The notes under the pieces: generated by a model | The model's database searches: none | What the model was told of the DNA's origin: nothing | Seen by the model: the letters and a program-made list of their open reading frames with translations, nothing else | Program-made: the position numbers and the translations under genes | Origin: Azonexus sp. R2A61 | Lineage (GTDB): Bacteria > Pseudomonadota > Gammaproteobacteria > Burkholderiales > Rhodocyclaceae | Assembly: GCF_021401135.1 (NCBI RefSeq) | Contig: NZ_JACBFO010000007.1 | Coordinates: forward strand, 87,099-151,098 | Length of the DNA stretch: 64,000 nt | Direction: 5' to 3' | Shown: piece after piece, positions 1 through 10,140 of the stretch | Position numbering within the stretch: the first letter of the stretch is position 1 | Layout: every line of letters begins with the position of its first letter

Positions 1-1043
1 CGTTCGGCCAGGAAGGCCGCAACCGCCACTTCGTTTGCCGCATTCAGGATGGCCGGCGCGGTTCCGCCTGCAGCGATGGCGTCATAGGCCAACTGCAGAC
101 AACGGAAACGCTCGAAGTCCGGTGCCTGAAAATCCAGGCGGCCGATCCTGAACAGGTCCAGCGCCTCGACGCCGGCGGCGATCCGCTCGGGCCAGGCCAT
201 GGCATAGGCGATCGGCGTGCGCATATCGGGATTGCCGAGTTGGGCGAGCACCGATCCGTCGCTGTATTGCACGGCAGAATGAACCACGCTCTGCGGATGA
301 ACGACCACCTGGATCAATTCGGGCGGTGCGTCAAACAACCAGCAGGCCTCGATCACCTCCAGCCCCTTGTTCATCATGGTCGCCGAATCGACCGAAATCT
401 TGCGTCCCATGCTCCAGTTCGGATGGGCACAGGCCTGTGCCGGCGTTACCGACTGTAAATCGGCCAGCGAGGCATTGCGGAACGGACCACCGGAAGCGGT
501 CAGCAGGATGCGTTGCACGCCGGCGGCCGTCAGCCCTCTGGAAAAATCGGCGGGCAAGGCCTGGAAAATCGCATTATGTTCGCTGTCAACCGGAAGCAAT
601 ACGGCGCCATGGGCGCGTACTGCGCGCATGAAAAGTTCGCCAGCCATCACCAGCACTTCCTTGTTGGCGAGCAGGATACGCCGGCCGGACTCGGCCGCCG
701 CCAAGGTCGGCGCCAGACCCGCGGCCCCGACGATCGCCGCCATCACCATGTCGGCTTCAGGCAGCGTTGCGGCGGCGACCAGCGCGGCTTCGCCATGCAG
801 GACCTCGGTCTTGCTCCCCTGCTCACGCAACAGCCGGTTTGCCTCGGCCGCCGACCCGGCATCGCCGAGTACTGCCAGCAAGGGTGAAAACTCGAGGCAA
901 TCGGCGACCAGCCGCTCGATCTGGCGATGCGCCGTCAACGCGACAACCCGGTAACGATCCGGATGACGACGCACGACATCCAGCGTGGACTGCCCAATCG
1001 ATCCGGAAGCACCCAGAATGGTGATGCCCTGGCGCCGGCTCAT
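1..1043 (-). CDS. dxr: 1-deoxy-D-xylulose 5-phosphate reductoisomerase (partial, C-terminus outside window)
   Basis: Second step of the MEP isoprenoid pathway: NADPH-dependent conversion of DXP to 2-C-methylerythritol 4-phosphate in the cytosol. The start at 1043 gives [20 protein letters not shown], containing the NADPH-binding GASGSIG turn. Further in are the family motifs [14 protein letters not shown](N) and SGGPFRN, then [10 protein letters not shown]. The frame stays open to the window edge, so about 347 codons are present and the last part is missing. It directly follows cdsA (3-4 bp overlap) at the end of the frr-uppS-cdsA-dxr operon and is likely co-transcribed with it. The identification is firm; only the 3' end is unknown. 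Confidence 0.96.
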   Translation of the reverse strand, partial: MSRRQGITILGASGSIGQSTLDVVRRHPDRYRVVALTAHRQIERLVADCLEFSPLLAVLGDAGSAAEANRLLREQGSKTEVLHGEAALVAAATLPEADMVMAAIVGAAGLAPTLAAAESGRRILLANKEVLVMAGELFMRAVRAHGAVLLPVDSEHNAIFQALPADFSRGLTAAGVQRILLTASGGPFRNASLADLQSVTPAQACAHPNWSMGRKISVDSATMMNKGLEVIEACWLFDAPPELIQVVVHPQSVVHSAVQYSDGSVLAQLGNPDMRTPIAYAMAWPERIAAGVEALDLFRIGRLDFQAPDFERFRCLQLAYDAIAAGGTAPAILNAANEVAVAAFLAE

Positions 1044-1846
1044 GCCAGCCACCCGAGCAGCAGCGCCAGCATCGGCAAAGCCGCCGTATGGCTGTCGATC
1101 CGGTCGAGCACCCCGCCGTGCCCGGGCAGTAGCTGACTGCTGTCCTTCAGCCCGACCTGGCGCTTGAGCATCGACTCGAACAGATCGCCCATGATCGACA
1201 CCAGGGTCAGCAAAGGCATGACGACCATGAGAATGAGGATTCGCCCAGCATCGACACCGACCAATGCGATCTGGGATGAGACCGCCAGCACGGTGACCGT
1301 GGCCATGGCACCCCAGGCCCCTTCCCAGGTCTTGCCCGGGCTGATGTTGGGCGCCAGCTTGCGACGGCCAAAGGCGCGCCCGAAGAAATAAGCGGCGATA
1401 TCGGCCAGCGCAACGAGCAGCAAGGCAGCGAATAGCCAGCCGGGCGAGTTTTCCCGCAAGGCAATCAAGGCATACCAGGTCGGCAAGAGGACGATCAACC
1501 CGACCGGCAGCATTCGCCAGGCGGACAGGCCCTGCCAGCGGTTACGCAGCCAGAACGGCACCAGACAGAGCCAGAATGCCGCGGAGAGCAACATCGAAAA
1601 CAGACCGGCATCCGCCAGTTGACCGGGCGTCAGCCCCAGTATCGCAACCAGCAGCAGCAAGGCAACCAGCACGCCGAAGCCCCACTGGCCGACAACCGGA
1701 AAAGCAGCCAGCCGGGCGAATTCCCACGCGGCAACGGCGGTGATGGCAGCCGTCAGCAGCATCCAGGCTCGGGGATCGAGCAGGAAAATGGCGGGAATCA
1801 ACAGTGCCGCGATGACCAGCGCGGTGATCACGCGCGTTCTAAGCAT
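1040..1846 (-). CDS. cdsA: phosphatidate cytidylyltransferase
   Basis: Makes CDP-diacylglycerol from phosphatidate and CTP in the inner membrane, the entry to phospholipid synthesis. The 268-residue protein starting [18 protein letters not shown] has many hydrophobic segments. The C-terminal CDP-alcohol signature is visible as [18 protein letters not shown], followed by [14 protein letters not shown] with its conserved acidic residues. I chose the ATG at 1846 because it begins the first transmembrane helix and overlaps uppS by 8 bp; a longer in-frame extension lies inside uppS and looks unlike the family. It also overlaps dxr downstream by 4 bp, so translation is probably coupled. Confidence 0.95.
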   Translation of the reverse strand: MLRTRVITALVIAALLIPAIFLLDPRAWMLLTAAITAVAAWEFARLAAFPVVGQWGFGVLVALLLLVAILGLTPGQLADAGLFSMLLSAAFWLCLVPFWLRNRWQGLSAWRMLPVGLIVLLPTWYALIALRENSPGWLFAALLLVALADIAAYFFGRAFGRRKLAPNISPGKTWEGAWGAMATVTVLAVSSQIALVGVDAGRILILMVVMPLLTLVSIMGDLFESMLKRQVGLKDSSQLLPGHGGVLDRIDSHTAALPMLALLLGWLA

Positions 1847-2600
1847 TCGGGGTGTCCGATAACTGCTCGCTGGTCCGTCCGAACCGGCGTTCGCGCTGCT
1901 GGTAGGAGGCAATGGCCTTGTCGAACTCGGTCGCGTTGAAATCCGGCCACAGCGTCGGCGTGAAATAAAACTCGGTATAAGCCAGTTGCCAGAGCAGGAA
2001 GTTGCTGATGCGCTCTTCGCCACCGGTGCGGATGAAGAGGTCCGGCTCGGGCGCGAAATGCATCGACAGACGGCTTTCAAGATCGGCTTCGGACCACCCG
2101 CCGGCCTGATCGGCTTTTTCCGTCGCCAGGCGGTTGACCGCCTGCATGATGTCCCAGCGACCGCCGTAGTTGGCGGCAATCGTCAGCTCGAGGGCGGTAT
2201 TGCCGGCGGTCTGCGCTTCCGCCTGGCGGATCAGTTGCTGCAGCGGTTCGTCGAAACGCGCGAGATCGCCGATCACGCGCAACCGGACGCCGTTGCGATC
2301 GAGTTTTTCGACTTCCTGCTGCAGGGCCTTGACGAACAACTGCATCAGCAGGCTGACCTCTTCCTGCGGTCGACGCCAGTTTTCCGAGGAAAAGGCGAAC
2401 AAGGTCAGGTAACGGATGCCGCGCTCCAGGCAGCTGCGCACCATCTCGCGAACCAGTTCGACGCCCTTGACGTGACCGGCCACCCGCGGCAGGAAGCGCT
2501 TCTTGGCCCAGCGCCCGTTGCCATCCATGATCACGGCGACGTGACGAGGCACCTCCGCCACAGACGGGACATCCCGCGTCGAACTCGAAAAGAGGGCCAT
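1839..2600 (-). CDS. uppS: undecaprenyl diphosphate synthase (isoprenyl transferase)
   Basis: Cytosolic cis-prenyltransferase that extends farnesyl-PP with IPP to undecaprenyl-PP, the lipid carrier for peptidoglycan and O-antigen. The 253-residue protein carries the conserved [13 protein letters not shown] near the N-terminus (catalytic Asp in MDGNGRW). The [11 protein letters not shown] motif and C-terminal [20 protein letters not shown] with LAYTEFYF complete the family set. Length is normal. It sits 23 bp after frr and overlaps cdsA by 8 bp in the usual beta/gammaproteobacterial order. Confidence 0.97.
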   Translation of the reverse strand: MALFSSSTRDVPSVAEVPRHVAVIMDGNGRWAKKRFLPRVAGHVKGVELVREMVRSCLERGIRYLTLFAFSSENWRRPQEEVSLLMQLFVKALQQEVEKLDRNGVRLRVIGDLARFDEPLQQLIRQAEAQTAGNTALELTIAANYGGRWDIMQAVNRLATEKADQAGGWSEADLESRLSMHFAPEPDLFIRTGGEERISNFLLWQLAYTEFYFTPTLWPDFNATEFDKAIASYQQRERRFGRTSEQLSDTPNA

Positions 2601-2623
2601 TCAGGCGTTCTGCTGCGCCGGGG

Positions 2624-3181
2624 TCAGATCTGCATCAGCTCGGCCTCTTTGGCGGCGAGCATCTTGTCGACTTCGGCGACGTACTTGTCGGTCAGCTTCT
2701 GGATATCGTCCTGCGCCTTGCGCTCGGCATCCTCGGGGATCTCCCCCTTCTTCAGGGCATCCTTCAGGTGATTGTTGGCATCGCGACGAAGATTGCGGAT
2801 CGCCACCTTGGCCCCCTCGCCTTCATTCTTGACGACCTTGATCATTTCCTTGCGCCGCTCTTCGGTCAGCGCCGGCATCGGCACGCGGATCAGGTCACCC
2901 TGGGTGGCCGGATTGAGGCCGAGATCGGAATCGCGAATGGCTTTCTCGACCTTCTGGACCATGTTCTTTTCCCAGGCCTGGACGCCCAGCGTACGGGCAT
3001 CGACCAGGGTGATGTTGGCAACCTGATTTACCGGCACCGGCGAGCCGTAATAATCGACCATCACATGATCGAGCAGGCCGGTATGCGCGCGGCCGGTACG
3101 GACTTTCAGCAGGTCGTTCTTCAGGGCTTCCAAAGACTTCTGCATCTTGCCTTCGGCGCTCTTCTTGGTTTCGGCAATCAT
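2624..3181 (-). CDS. frr: ribosome recycling factor
   Basis: Works with EF-G to split post-termination ribosomes in the cytoplasm. The 185-residue product starts [20 protein letters not shown] and contains [12 protein letters not shown], the family hallmark around the tRNA-mimic helix tip, and the C-terminal helix [18 protein letters not shown]. The ATG at 3181 is preceded by a good GAGGAGAG ribosome site; an upstream in-frame extension reaches into the pyrH end and is rejected. It lies 10 bp after pyrH, in the rpsB-tsf-pyrH-frr translation operon. Confidence 0.97.
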   Translation of the reverse strand: MIAETKKSAEGKMQKSLEALKNDLLKVRTGRAHTGLLDHVMVDYYGSPVPVNQVANITLVDARTLGVQAWEKNMVQKVEKAIRDSDLGLNPATQGDLIRVPMPALTEERRKEMIKVVKNEGEGAKVAIRNLRRDANNHLKDALKKGEIPEDAERKAQDDIQKLTDKYVAEVDKMLAAKEAELMQI

Positions 3182-3191
3182 TTGTCTCTCC

Positions 3192-3908
3192 TCAGCAATA
3201 GACCAGCGTCCCCTCGTCCTCACCGCAGACCACGCGCTTCAGCGCGCCGGACTTGAAGATCGAGAAAACGTTGATCGGCAGTTTCTGATCGCGGCACAGC
3301 GCAAAAGCCGTCGCGTCCATGACCGCGAGATTCTTCGAGATCGCTTCGTTGAAGCTGATCTTGTCGTAGCGGGTTGCGGCGGGATCCTTTTTCGGATCGG
3401 CGGTATAGATACCGTCAACCTTGGTCGCCTTCAGCACGATCTCCGCGCCGATTTCCGAACCGCGCAGGGCTGCAGCGGTATCGGTGGTGAAGAAGGGGTT
3501 GCCGGTACCGGCACCGAAAATCACGATCTTGCCTTCTTCAAGGTAGCGGATGGCCTTGCCGCGGATGTACGGCTCGATCACCTGCTCGATATTCAGGGCC
3601 GACTGCACACGGGCATTCAGACCGCATTGACGCATTGCGTCGGATAGCGCCATGGCGTTCATCACCGTGGCCAGCATGCCCATGTAATCCGCAGTGGCGC
3701 GATCCATCCCGGTAGCCGTACCGGCCATGCCGCGGAAGATGTTGCCACCGCCGATCACGACGCCGATTTCCACACCCAGGTCGGCGACCGCCTTGATCTC
3801 CGCACAGATTCCCGCGATCACCTGCGGGTTGATCCCGTAGGCATCGCTGCCCATCAGGGCCTCGCCGGAGAGTTTGAGGAGGATGCGCTTGTACTTGGGT
3901 GCGGTCAT
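3192..3908 (-). CDS. pyrH: UMP kinase
   Basis: Hexameric bacterial UMP kinase of the amino-acid-kinase fold, phosphorylating UMP to UDP with ATP. The 238-residue protein from ATG 3908 shows [13 protein letters not shown] at the N-terminus, [10 protein letters not shown] for phosphate binding, [18 protein letters not shown], and [16 protein letters not shown]. Upstream in-frame codons overlap tsf and do not resemble the family, so the shorter start with an AAGGAAAG site is preferred. It is the third gene of the rpsB operon, 25 bp after tsf. Confidence 0.97.
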   Translation of the reverse strand: MTAPKYKRILLKLSGEALMGSDAYGINPQVIAGICAEIKAVADLGVEIGVVIGGGNIFRGMAGTATGMDRATADYMGMLATVMNAMALSDAMRQCGLNARVQSALNIEQVIEPYIRGKAIRYLEEGKIVIFGAGTGNPFFTTDTAAALRGSEIGAEIVLKATKVDGIYTADPKKDPAATRYDKISFNEAISKNLAVMDATAFALCRDQKLPINVFSIFKSGALKRVVCGEDEGTLVYC

Positions 3909-3933
3909 CGGCTTTCCTTTCCAGGAATGTTTT

Positions 3934-4833
3934 TTATTTCTTGGCAGCAGCAGCGGCAGCCTGGGCGGCGACTTCGGCGGCGAAATCGTCAACCTTCTTT
4001 TCGATGCCTTCGCCGACGATGTACAGCGTGAAACCGGCAACGGAAGCGCCCTTGGCCTTCAGCAACTGCTCGATCGTCTGCTTGCCGTCTTCGGCCTTGA
4101 CGAAAACCTGGCCGAGCAAGGTGACGTCCTTCAGGTACTTCTGCACGGTACCTTCGGCGATCTTTTCCAGCATCGCTTCCGGCTTGCCGGCTTCACGGGC
4201 CTTTTCAATGGCAACGCGGCGCTCGGTATCCAGCAGTTCAGCGGAAACGCCCGAGGCATCCAGCGACTTCGGCTTGGAAGCAGCGATATGCATCGCCAGA
4301 TCCTTGCCCAGTTGCTCGTCGCCACCGACGACATCGACCAGAACGCCAACCTTGGCGCCACCGTGGATGTAGGAAACCAGCTTGCCTTGCGCGGCGCAAC
4401 GGACGAAGCGACGGATCGTCATGTTCTCGCCGATCTTGCCAACCAGCGCCGAGCGGGTCGACTCGACCGTACCCTCGCCCATCGGCAGTTCGGACAACGC
4501 AGCGACATCAGCCGGGTTCTTGTCGGCGACCAGTGCGGCACAGCCGTTGGCCAGCGCGATGAATTCGTCGTTCTTGGCGACGAAGTCGGTTTCCGAATTG
4601 ACTTCGATGATCGCGCCGGTCTTGCCGTCGGCTGAAATGCTGATCGCGACGATGCCTTCAGCGGCAACGCGGGCAGCGGCCTTGGAAGCCTTGTTGCCCA
4701 GCTTGACGCGAAGGATTTCCTCGGCCTTGGCCATGTCGCCGTCGGCTTCGGTCAGCGCCTTCTTGCATTCCATCATCGGGGCGTCGGTCTTGCCACGCAG
4801 TTCCGCCACCATGCTTGCGGTGATTGCCGCCAT
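3934..4833 (-). CDS. tsf: translation elongation factor Ts
   Basis: Nucleotide exchange factor for EF-Tu. The 299-residue product starts [20 protein letters not shown] and contains the N-terminal signature [14 protein letters not shown], then [15 protein letters not shown] sequence (here [11 protein letters not shown]) in the core. The C-terminus ends in an alanine-rich tail ([13 protein letters not shown]). It follows rpsB by 63 bp in the classic rpsB-tsf pair and should share the S2 autoregulation of the rpsB leader. Confidence 0.97.
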   Translation of the reverse strand: MAAITASMVAELRGKTDAPMMECKKALTEADGDMAKAEEILRVKLGNKASKAAARVAAEGIVAISISADGKTGAIIEVNSETDFVAKNDEFIALANGCAALVADKNPADVAALSELPMGEGTVESTRSALVGKIGENMTIRRFVRCAAQGKLVSYIHGGAKVGVLVDVVGGDEQLGKDLAMHIAASKPKSLDASGVSAELLDTERRVAIEKAREAGKPEAMLEKIAEGTVQKYLKDVTLLGQVFVKAEDGKQTIEQLLKAKGASVAGFTLYIVGEGIEKKVDDFAAEVAAQAAAAAAKK

Positions 4834-4896
4834 GTTCTTTCTCCTGAGCTTTTGAGACGGGCGGGAGCCTGAACTCCCGCCGTTACAACTAGATGA

Positions 4897-5643
4897 TTAC
4901 TCGGCTGCTTCTTCGACTTCGACGAATTCGTCGTCGCCGCCGGCAGCGACGATGTCGGCGACAACCTGGCTGCGACCTTCGAGGATCGCATCGGCCACAC
5001 CGCGGGCGTACAGCTGGATGGCGCGCGAAGAGTCGTCGTTACCCGGAATGACGTAATCGACGCCGTCCGGAGAGTGGTTGGTATCGACCACGCCGATGAC
5101 CGGAATACCCAGCTTCTGGGCTTCGGTGATGGCAATCTTGTGGTAGCCGACGTCGATGACGAAGATGGCGTCCGGCAGACCAGCCATGTCCTTGATGCCG
5201 CCGATCGACTTCTGCAGCTTTTCCAGTTCGCGACGGAAGGTCAGGGCTTCCTTCTTGGACATCTTTTCCAGGTCGCCGGCTTCGACGGCCAGTTCCATGT
5301 CCTTGAGACGCTTGATCGAGGTCTTGACCGTCTTGAAGTTGGTCAGCATGCCGCCCAGCCAGCGCTGGTCAACATACGGAGCACCGGCGCGCGCGGCTTC
5401 TTCGGCGAGGATTTCGCGAGCCTGGCGCTTGGTGCCGACAAACAGGATGTTGCCGCGATTGGCGGCCAGCTTCTTCACGAAAGCCATGGCTTCGTTGTAC
5501 TTGGCCAGGGTCTTTTCGAGGTTGACGATGTGAATCTTGTTGCGGGCACCGAAGATGTACGGGGCCATCTTGGGGGACCAGAAACGGGTCTGGTGGCCGA
5601 AGTGGACACCGGCTTCCAGCATTTCGCGCATGGTAACGGACAT
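4897..5643 (-). CDS. rpsB: 30S ribosomal protein S2
   Basis: Small-subunit ribosomal protein. The 248-residue protein starts [20 protein letters not shown] and carries the S2 signatures [12 protein letters not shown] and [19 protein letters not shown]; the C-terminus is acidic (FVEVEEAAE). I chose ATG 5643, with AGGAG 8 bases upstream. An in-frame upstream extension runs through the structured leader and is not coding. First gene of the tsf-pyrH-frr-uppS-cdsA-dxr operon, with a TATAAT box about 155 bases upstream. Confidence 0.98.
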   Translation of the reverse strand: MSVTMREMLEAGVHFGHQTRFWSPKMAPYIFGARNKIHIVNLEKTLAKYNEAMAFVKKLAANRGNILFVGTKRQAREILAEEAARAGAPYVDQRWLGGMLTNFKTVKTSIKRLKDMELAVEAGDLEKMSKKEALTFRRELEKLQKSIGGIKDMAGLPDAIFVIDVGYHKIAITEAQKLGIPVIGVVDTNHSPDGVDYVIPGNDDSSRAIQLYARGVADAILEGRSQVVADIVAAGGDDEFVEVEEAAE

Positions 5644-5655
5644 TGCATAACTCCT

Positions 5656-5727
5656 ATTAAGGGTTGAACCGCCATCCGCCGCCAACGTCCGACGCCTATT
5701 GCGACGAACACCCTTAATCGGCGGATG
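5656..5727 (-). promoter_or_regulatory. rpsB leader with possible H-type pseudoknot
   Basis: In mRNA order, CATCCGCCG (5727-5719) is directly followed by ATTAAGGGT (5718-5710). The exact complement of the first follows at 5681-5673, then the exact complement of the second at 5664-5656, ending one base before the AGGAG ribosome site. Two interleaved 9-bp helices make a pseudoknot or two competing folds. In E. coli the rpsB 5' UTR is known to mediate S2 autoregulation. That this fold serves the same role here is inference; no L1 spacer separates the helices, so full simultaneous pairing may be strained. Confidence 0.6.
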
Positions 5728-5798
5728 TGAGGATTTGACCGCCCGCAACACGCGGACAGCCGTTTTTTCCAGCCGGACAGGCCGGGAAAAACCTGCGG

Positions 5799-5827
5799 AT
5801 TATAGCAGAATGGCCGATGAATAGAAG
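5799..5827 (-). promoter_or_regulatory. putative sigma-70 promoter of the rpsB operon
   Basis: A perfect TATAAT -10 hexamer lies at 5804-5799 on the minus strand, followed by a leader of about 150 bases before rpsB. The expected -35 position (about 5822-5827) reads CTTCTA, which is weak. The call rests on the -10 box and its position between the divergent rpsB and map genes. Confidence 0.5.
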
Positions 5828-5972
5828 TCTCCGACGTATTTCCCGGGATCCCGCGGGGAACCCCGGAAGCCCCACGCGGACAAAGACCTGGCGAGGCAGA
5901 CGAACCCGACGGTCTTTGCGTCGCCCCACCCCTTTCCTTTATCCTTGCTGCTTTGAAATCTCCCGAATCCCC

Positions 5973-6776
5973 ATGAGCATCACGATCAAGACGGCCGAAG
6001 ACGTTGCCAAAATGCGCATCGCCTGCCGGCTCGCTGCCGAAGTCCTCGACTACATCGAACCCTATGTCAAGGCCGGCGTCACCACCGAAGAGATCGACCG
6101 GCTCTGCCACGACTACATGGTCGATGTGCAGGGCTGCATCCCGGCACCGCTGAACTACGCGCCGTCGGGCTACGACCCTTATCCGAAATCGATCTGCACC
6201 TCGATCAACCAGCAGGTCTGCCATGGCGTGCCTAGCGACCGGGTGCTGAAGAACGGGGACATCATCAACCTCGACATCACGACGATCAAGGACGGCTACC
6301 ACGGCGACACCAGCCGCATGTTCATCGTCGGCGAGGGCTCGATCCAGGCCAGGCGGCTGTGCGAGATCACTTTCGAATGCATGTGGCTGGGCATTTCGGT
6401 CGTTCGTCCGGGTGGCCATCTCGGCGATATCGGCGCGATCATCCAGAAGCATGCTGAGAAGAACGGCTATTCGGTGGTCCGCGAATTCTGCGGTCACGGT
6501 ATCGGCAAGAAATTCCACGAAGACCCGCAGGTCCTGCACTACGGCAAGACCGGTACCGGTGTCCGTCTCGAGCCCGGCATGATCTTCACGATCGAGCCGA
6601 TGATCAACGCCGGCAAGGCGGCGATCCGCGAGATGCCCGACGGCTGGACGATCGTCACCAAGGATCGCAGCCTGTCCGCGCAATGGGAACACACGGTGCT
6701 GGTCACCGAAACCGGTTACGAGGTACTGACGGTCTCCGACGGCAGCCGCCCGAAGCCCGACTGGATCACGCCGTGA
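5973..6776 (+). CDS. map: type I methionine aminopeptidase
   Basis: Removes N-terminal methionine from nascent proteins; dinuclear metalloenzyme. The 267-residue protein starts [20 protein letters not shown]. The metal ligands are recognisable: D in [20 protein letters not shown] in [12 protein letters not shown], and E in [10 protein letters not shown] and WEHTVLVT. The ATG at 5973 fits the family; longer in-frame codons upstream read through intergenic DNA. It faces away from rpsB and its TGA overlaps the GTG start of glnD (GTGA), a typical rpsB/map/glnD arrangement. Confidence 0.96.
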   Translation: MSITIKTAEDVAKMRIACRLAAEVLDYIEPYVKAGVTTEEIDRLCHDYMVDVQGCIPAPLNYAPSGYDPYPKSICTSINQQVCHGVPSDRVLKNGDIINLDITTIKDGYHGDTSRMFIVGEGSIQARRLCEITFECMWLGISVVRPGGHLGDIGAIIQKHAEKNGYSVVREFCGHGIGKKFHEDPQVLHYGKTGTGVRLEPGMIFTIEPMINAGKAAIREMPDGWTIVTKDRSLSAQWEHTVLVTETGYEVLTVSDGSRPKPDWITP

Positions 6777-9331
6777 GTGTCGATGTCGCGGCACTGCGGG
6801 CCGAGGTCAAGGCACGCCAGCTTGCCTTGCGCGAAGCCTACGAACGCGACGGCGACGCCCCTGCCCTGCTGCGCCAGCGCAGCGCCGATGTCGACGACAT
6901 CCTGTGCCGCCTGTGGTCGGCGCTCGATTTCCCGACCTCGATCACGCTGGCCGCCGTCGGCGGCTACGGGCGCGGCGAACTCTACCCGGCGTCCGACATC
7001 GATCTGCTGATCCTGTTGCCGCAAGCCGCCAGCGCTGCAACCGAAGCCAAACTCGAACGCTTGGTCGGGCATTTCTGGGACATCGGTCTGGAAATCGGCC
7101 ACAGCGTGCGCACCATCAGCGAATGCCTGAACGAAGCTGCCGCCGACATCACGGTGCAGACGGCGTTGCTGGAGGCCCGGCTGCTGACCGGCAGCGACAA
7201 GCTGTTCGCCACTTTCCGTCGGCGCCTGTTCGGCAACCTCGATCCGCTTACCTTCTACGAAGCCAAGCGCCTGGAGCAGCAGGAACGCTACCTGCGTTTC
7301 AACGAAACCCCTTACAGCCTGGAACCGAATTTCAAGGAAGCGCCCGGCGGCCTGCGCGACATCCAGGTCATTTTCTGGATCGCCAAGGCCGCCGGTTACG
7401 GTTCGACCTGGGAAGCGCTGGAAACCAGCGGCATCATGAGCCAGGAAGGCGTGACCTTCGGCAAGCAGTTCGAGCGCTACCTGCAGCACCTGCGCATCCG
7501 CCTGCATTTTCAGGTCGGCCGGCGCGAGGATCGCCTGCTCTTCGACTACCAGACCCTGCTGGCGCAGCGCTACGGGTTCACCGGCTGCGACGGAAAACGT
7601 CCGTCGGAGCAGTTGATGCAGGAGTACTACCTGAACGCCAAGGGCGTGACGCTGCTCAACACCATCGTGCTGCAGAACATGGGGGCAGCGCTGGCCCCCG
7701 AGGCCGAACAGGTGCCGCAACCGCTGGACGAGCATTTCCAGATGATCGGCAGCCTGCTCGACATCCGTGACGAACAGCTGTTCGAGCACCACCCGTCGCT
7801 GGTCTTCGATGCCTTCCTGATCATGCAGGAAAGTCACGAACTGCAAGGGATGACGGCGCGCACGCTGCGTGCACTGTGGATCGCCGCCGACACGATGACC
7901 CAGTCGTTCCGCGACGATCCGGCCAACCGCGCGATGTTCCTGCGCCTGCTGCAGAGCGAGCGCGGCATCGTTCACGAATGCCGGCGGATGAACCAGCTCG
8001 GCATCCTCGGCGCCTACCTGCCCGCCTTCGGCCGCATCGTCGGCCAGATGCAGCACGACCTTTTCCACGTCTATACGGTCGACCAGCACATCCTTCAGGT
8101 TTTGCGCAACCTGCGCCGCTTCACGATGAGCGAATTCGCCCACGAGTACCCGCTGTGCTCGCGCATCATCAACGAATTCGGCGACCCCTGGCTGCTCTAC
8201 GTCGCATCGCTGTTCCACGACATCGCCAAGGGGCGCGGCGGCGACCATTCCGAACTGGGTACGGTCGACGCCCGGGAATTCTGCGAAAACCACGGGTTGA
8301 CCGCAGCCGACACCGAACTGATCGTCTGGCTGGTCAAAAACCACCTGACGATGTCGCAGGTTGCCCAGAAGGAAGACCTCACCGACCCGCAGGTCATCGG
8401 CAAATTCGCCGCCCTGGTCGGCGACGTCCGCCACCTGCAGGCGCTCTACCTGCTGACTCATGCCGACATCCGCGGCACCAGCCCCAAGGTCTGGAACCAG
8501 TGGAAAGGCAAGCTGCTGGCCGACCTCTACTTCCAGACGCTGCATTTCCTCAGCCAGGACGAAGCCCCGCAGGCGCACGGCATCATCGCCGAACGGCAGG
8601 CCGAGGCGATGCGCCTGCTGCGCTTCTTCGCGCTGTCGGATACCGTTCACGAACGCCTGTGGAAGCAGCTCGACACGGTCTATTTCCTGCGCCATTCGGC
8701 CGAGGAAATCGCCTGGCACACACGTTCGCTGCACTACCGCATCTTCAACAACCAGCCGGTCGTCCGCGCCCGCTTGTGGCAGGAAGGCGTCGGCCTGCAG
8801 GTGATGGTCTACACGCAGGACCAGCCCGACCTGTTTGCCCGTATCGTCGGCTTCTTTGCCCGCGCCGGCTACAGCATCGTCGATGCCAAGATCCACACCA
8901 CGGCGCACGGCTACGCGCTCGACAGCTTCGTGCTGCTCGACATCGAAAACCGCGACAACGCACGCGACATGCTGCCCTTCATCGAGCATGAACTGGAGGA
9001 ACGGCTGATCCGCCAGTCGCCGCCGGAAGCCCCGTCGTCCGGCCGCCTGTCGCGGCAGGTGAAGCATTTCCCGATCAAGCCGGAAGTCAGCATCCGGGGC
9101 GACGAAAAGGGCGCTCATTTCATCCTGACCCTGACCGCCGCCGACCGTCCCGGGATGCTCTACACGGTCGCCAACACGCTGACCCAGCACGGTGCCAACC
9201 TGCATACCGCCAAGATCACCACGCTGGGCGAGCGGGCCGAGGACGTCTTCCTGATCAGCGGCGGCGACCTGCGCGACACCGCCAATCGCATCCGGCTCGA
9301 AACCGAGCTGATGGAGCGTCTGAAGATCTGA
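6773..9331 (+). CDS. glnD: bifunctional PII uridylyltransferase/uridylyl-removing enzyme
   Basis: Central nitrogen sensor that uridylylates PII proteins when glutamine is low and deuridylylates them when it is high. The 852-residue protein has, in order, a nucleotidyltransferase domain with GGYGRGEL at 63-70 and SDID at 74-77, a GlnE/D linker, an HD hydrolase domain ([17 protein letters not shown]) and two C-terminal ACT domains ([20 protein letters not shown] and [17 protein letters not shown]). The GTG at 6773 overlaps the map stop by 4 bp; an ATG upstream inside map gives unrelated sequence. Confidence 0.97.
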   Translation: MSVDVAALRAEVKARQLALREAYERDGDAPALLRQRSADVDDILCRLWSALDFPTSITLAAVGGYGRGELYPASDIDLLILLPQAASAATEAKLERLVGHFWDIGLEIGHSVRTISECLNEAAADITVQTALLEARLLTGSDKLFATFRRRLFGNLDPLTFYEAKRLEQQERYLRFNETPYSLEPNFKEAPGGLRDIQVIFWIAKAAGYGSTWEALETSGIMSQEGVTFGKQFERYLQHLRIRLHFQVGRREDRLLFDYQTLLAQRYGFTGCDGKRPSEQLMQEYYLNAKGVTLLNTIVLQNMGAALAPEAEQVPQPLDEHFQMIGSLLDIRDEQLFEHHPSLVFDAFLIMQESHELQGMTARTLRALWIAADTMTQSFRDDPANRAMFLRLLQSERGIVHECRRMNQLGILGAYLPAFGRIVGQMQHDLFHVYTVDQHILQVLRNLRRFTMSEFAHEYPLCSRIINEFGDPWLLYVASLFHDIAKGRGGDHSELGTVDAREFCENHGLTAADTELIVWLVKNHLTMSQVAQKEDLTDPQVIGKFAALVGDVRHLQALYLLTHADIRGTSPKVWNQWKGKLLADLYFQTLHFLSQDEAPQAHGIIAERQAEAMRLLRFFALSDTVHERLWKQLDTVYFLRHSAEEIAWHTRSLHYRIFNNQPVVRARLWQEGVGLQVMVYTQDQPDLFARIVGFFARAGYSIVDAKIHTTAHGYALDSFVLLDIENRDNARDMLPFIEHELEERLIRQSPPEAPSSGRLSRQVKHFPIKPEVSIRGDEKGAHFILTLTAADRPGMLYTVANTLTQHGANLHTAKITTLGERAEDVFLISGGDLRDTANRIRLETELMERLKI

Positions 9332-9334
9332 TGC

Positions 9335-9364
9335 TGCGGCCTGCCGCCGAAACGGCGGGCCGCA
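9335..9364. terminator. stem-loop between convergent glnD and phosphorylase genes
   Basis: A 12-bp stem with one U-G pair (TGCGGCCTGCCG / CGGCGGGCCGCA) and a short CCGAAA-type loop fills the 36-bp gap between two convergent genes. No T-run follows on either strand, so it may work as a bidirectional 3' stabiliser more than as an intrinsic terminator. Confidence 0.45.
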
Positions 9365-9367
9365 CGG

Positions 9368-10138
9368 TCAGACCGACAAGCCGAGCGGCTGGCAGGCCTG
9401 CGGGCAGCCGACCACCGTTTCGATGATCGCCCGCACGCGGCCCATCGACTCCTGCAGCACCGTTTCCAGACTGGCGAACTGGATGCCGTGCAGGCTGCTG
9501 CCCCGCCCGGCCGCATGGTTGGCGACCAGGCTGATCGCCGCATAGGGAATGTTCAGTTCGCGCGCCAGCACCGCTTCCGGCATGCCGGTCATGCCGACGA
9601 TGTCGGCCCCGTCGCGCGCCAGCCGGTTGATCTCGGCGGCCGTTTCCAGCCGCGGCCCCTGCGTTGCCGCGTAGACGGCATTTTCCTTGATGTCGATCGA
9701 CAACTGCCGGGCCGCTTCGAGGATGCGGGCGCGCAGCGCGCCATCGTAGGGCTCGGTGAAATCGACGTGGGTTACCGGCTTGCCGGGACCTTCGAAAAAG
9801 GTCGACGGGCGGCCCCAGGTGTAATCGATGATCTGGTCCGGCACCACCAGCACGCCGGGTCCCAGGTCGGCACGGATGCCGCCGACCGAAGCCACCGAAA
9901 TGATGCCGCTGACGCCGTGTTGATGCAGCGCCCACAGGTTGGCGCGGTAATTGACCATGTGCGGCGCGATGGTGTGACCGTAGCCATGCCTGGGCAGGAA
10001 AACCGCCGGCTGATCGCAGATGCGGCCGAAGACCAGCGCGCCGGAAGGTTCGCCAAAGGGGGTGCGCACCACTTCGCGGTGCGAGACGTCGAGATTGGAC
10101 AGCGTGGTCAGTCCGCTGCCGCCGATGATGGCCAGCAT
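9368..10138 (-). CDS. S-methyl-5'-thioinosine (methylthioadenosine-type) phosphorylase
   Basis: Member of the MTAP branch of purine nucleoside phosphorylases, splitting a methylthio-nucleoside from polyamine metabolism. The 256-residue product starts MLAIIGGSGL and has the phosphate-binding GGSGL, PRHGYGHTIAPH and GMTGMPEAVLARELNIPY. At the purine-binding position it reads VANHAAG, where human MTAP has the TDYD motif whose aspartates bind the 6-amino group. Loss of both aspartates is typical of 6-oxopurine-preferring MTIP enzymes known from Pseudomonas. It follows a methyltransferase and hpt, so hypoxanthine released here could be salvaged by the neighbour; that link is inference. Confidence 0.88.
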   Translation of the reverse strand: MLAIIGGSGLTTLSNLDVSHREVVRTPFGEPSGALVFGRICDQPAVFLPRHGYGHTIAPHMVNYRANLWALHQHGVSGIISVASVGGIRADLGPGVLVVPDQIIDYTWGRPSTFFEGPGKPVTHVDFTEPYDGALRARILEAARQLSIDIKENAVYAATQGPRLETAAEINRLARDGADIVGMTGMPEAVLARELNIPYAAISLVANHAAGRGSSLHGIQFASLETVLQESMGRVRAIIETVVGCPQACQPLGLSV

Positions 10139-10140
10139 GT

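Larger units (their letters stand above)
5644..5972. other. divergent intergenic region rpsB/map
   Basis: These 329 bases separate rpsB (minus) from map (plus). They contain the rpsB leader structure and its TATAAT box, described separately. On the map side I see no strong ribosome site or hexamers; the bases before the map ATG are pyrimidine-rich (TCTCCCGAATCCCC). No credible gene is present. Confidence 0.6.

Noticed and set aside
6716..9205. 829-codon open frame antisense to glnD
   Set aside because: It is a G+C-driven shadow of glnD codons with no family motif; glnD has full domain support.
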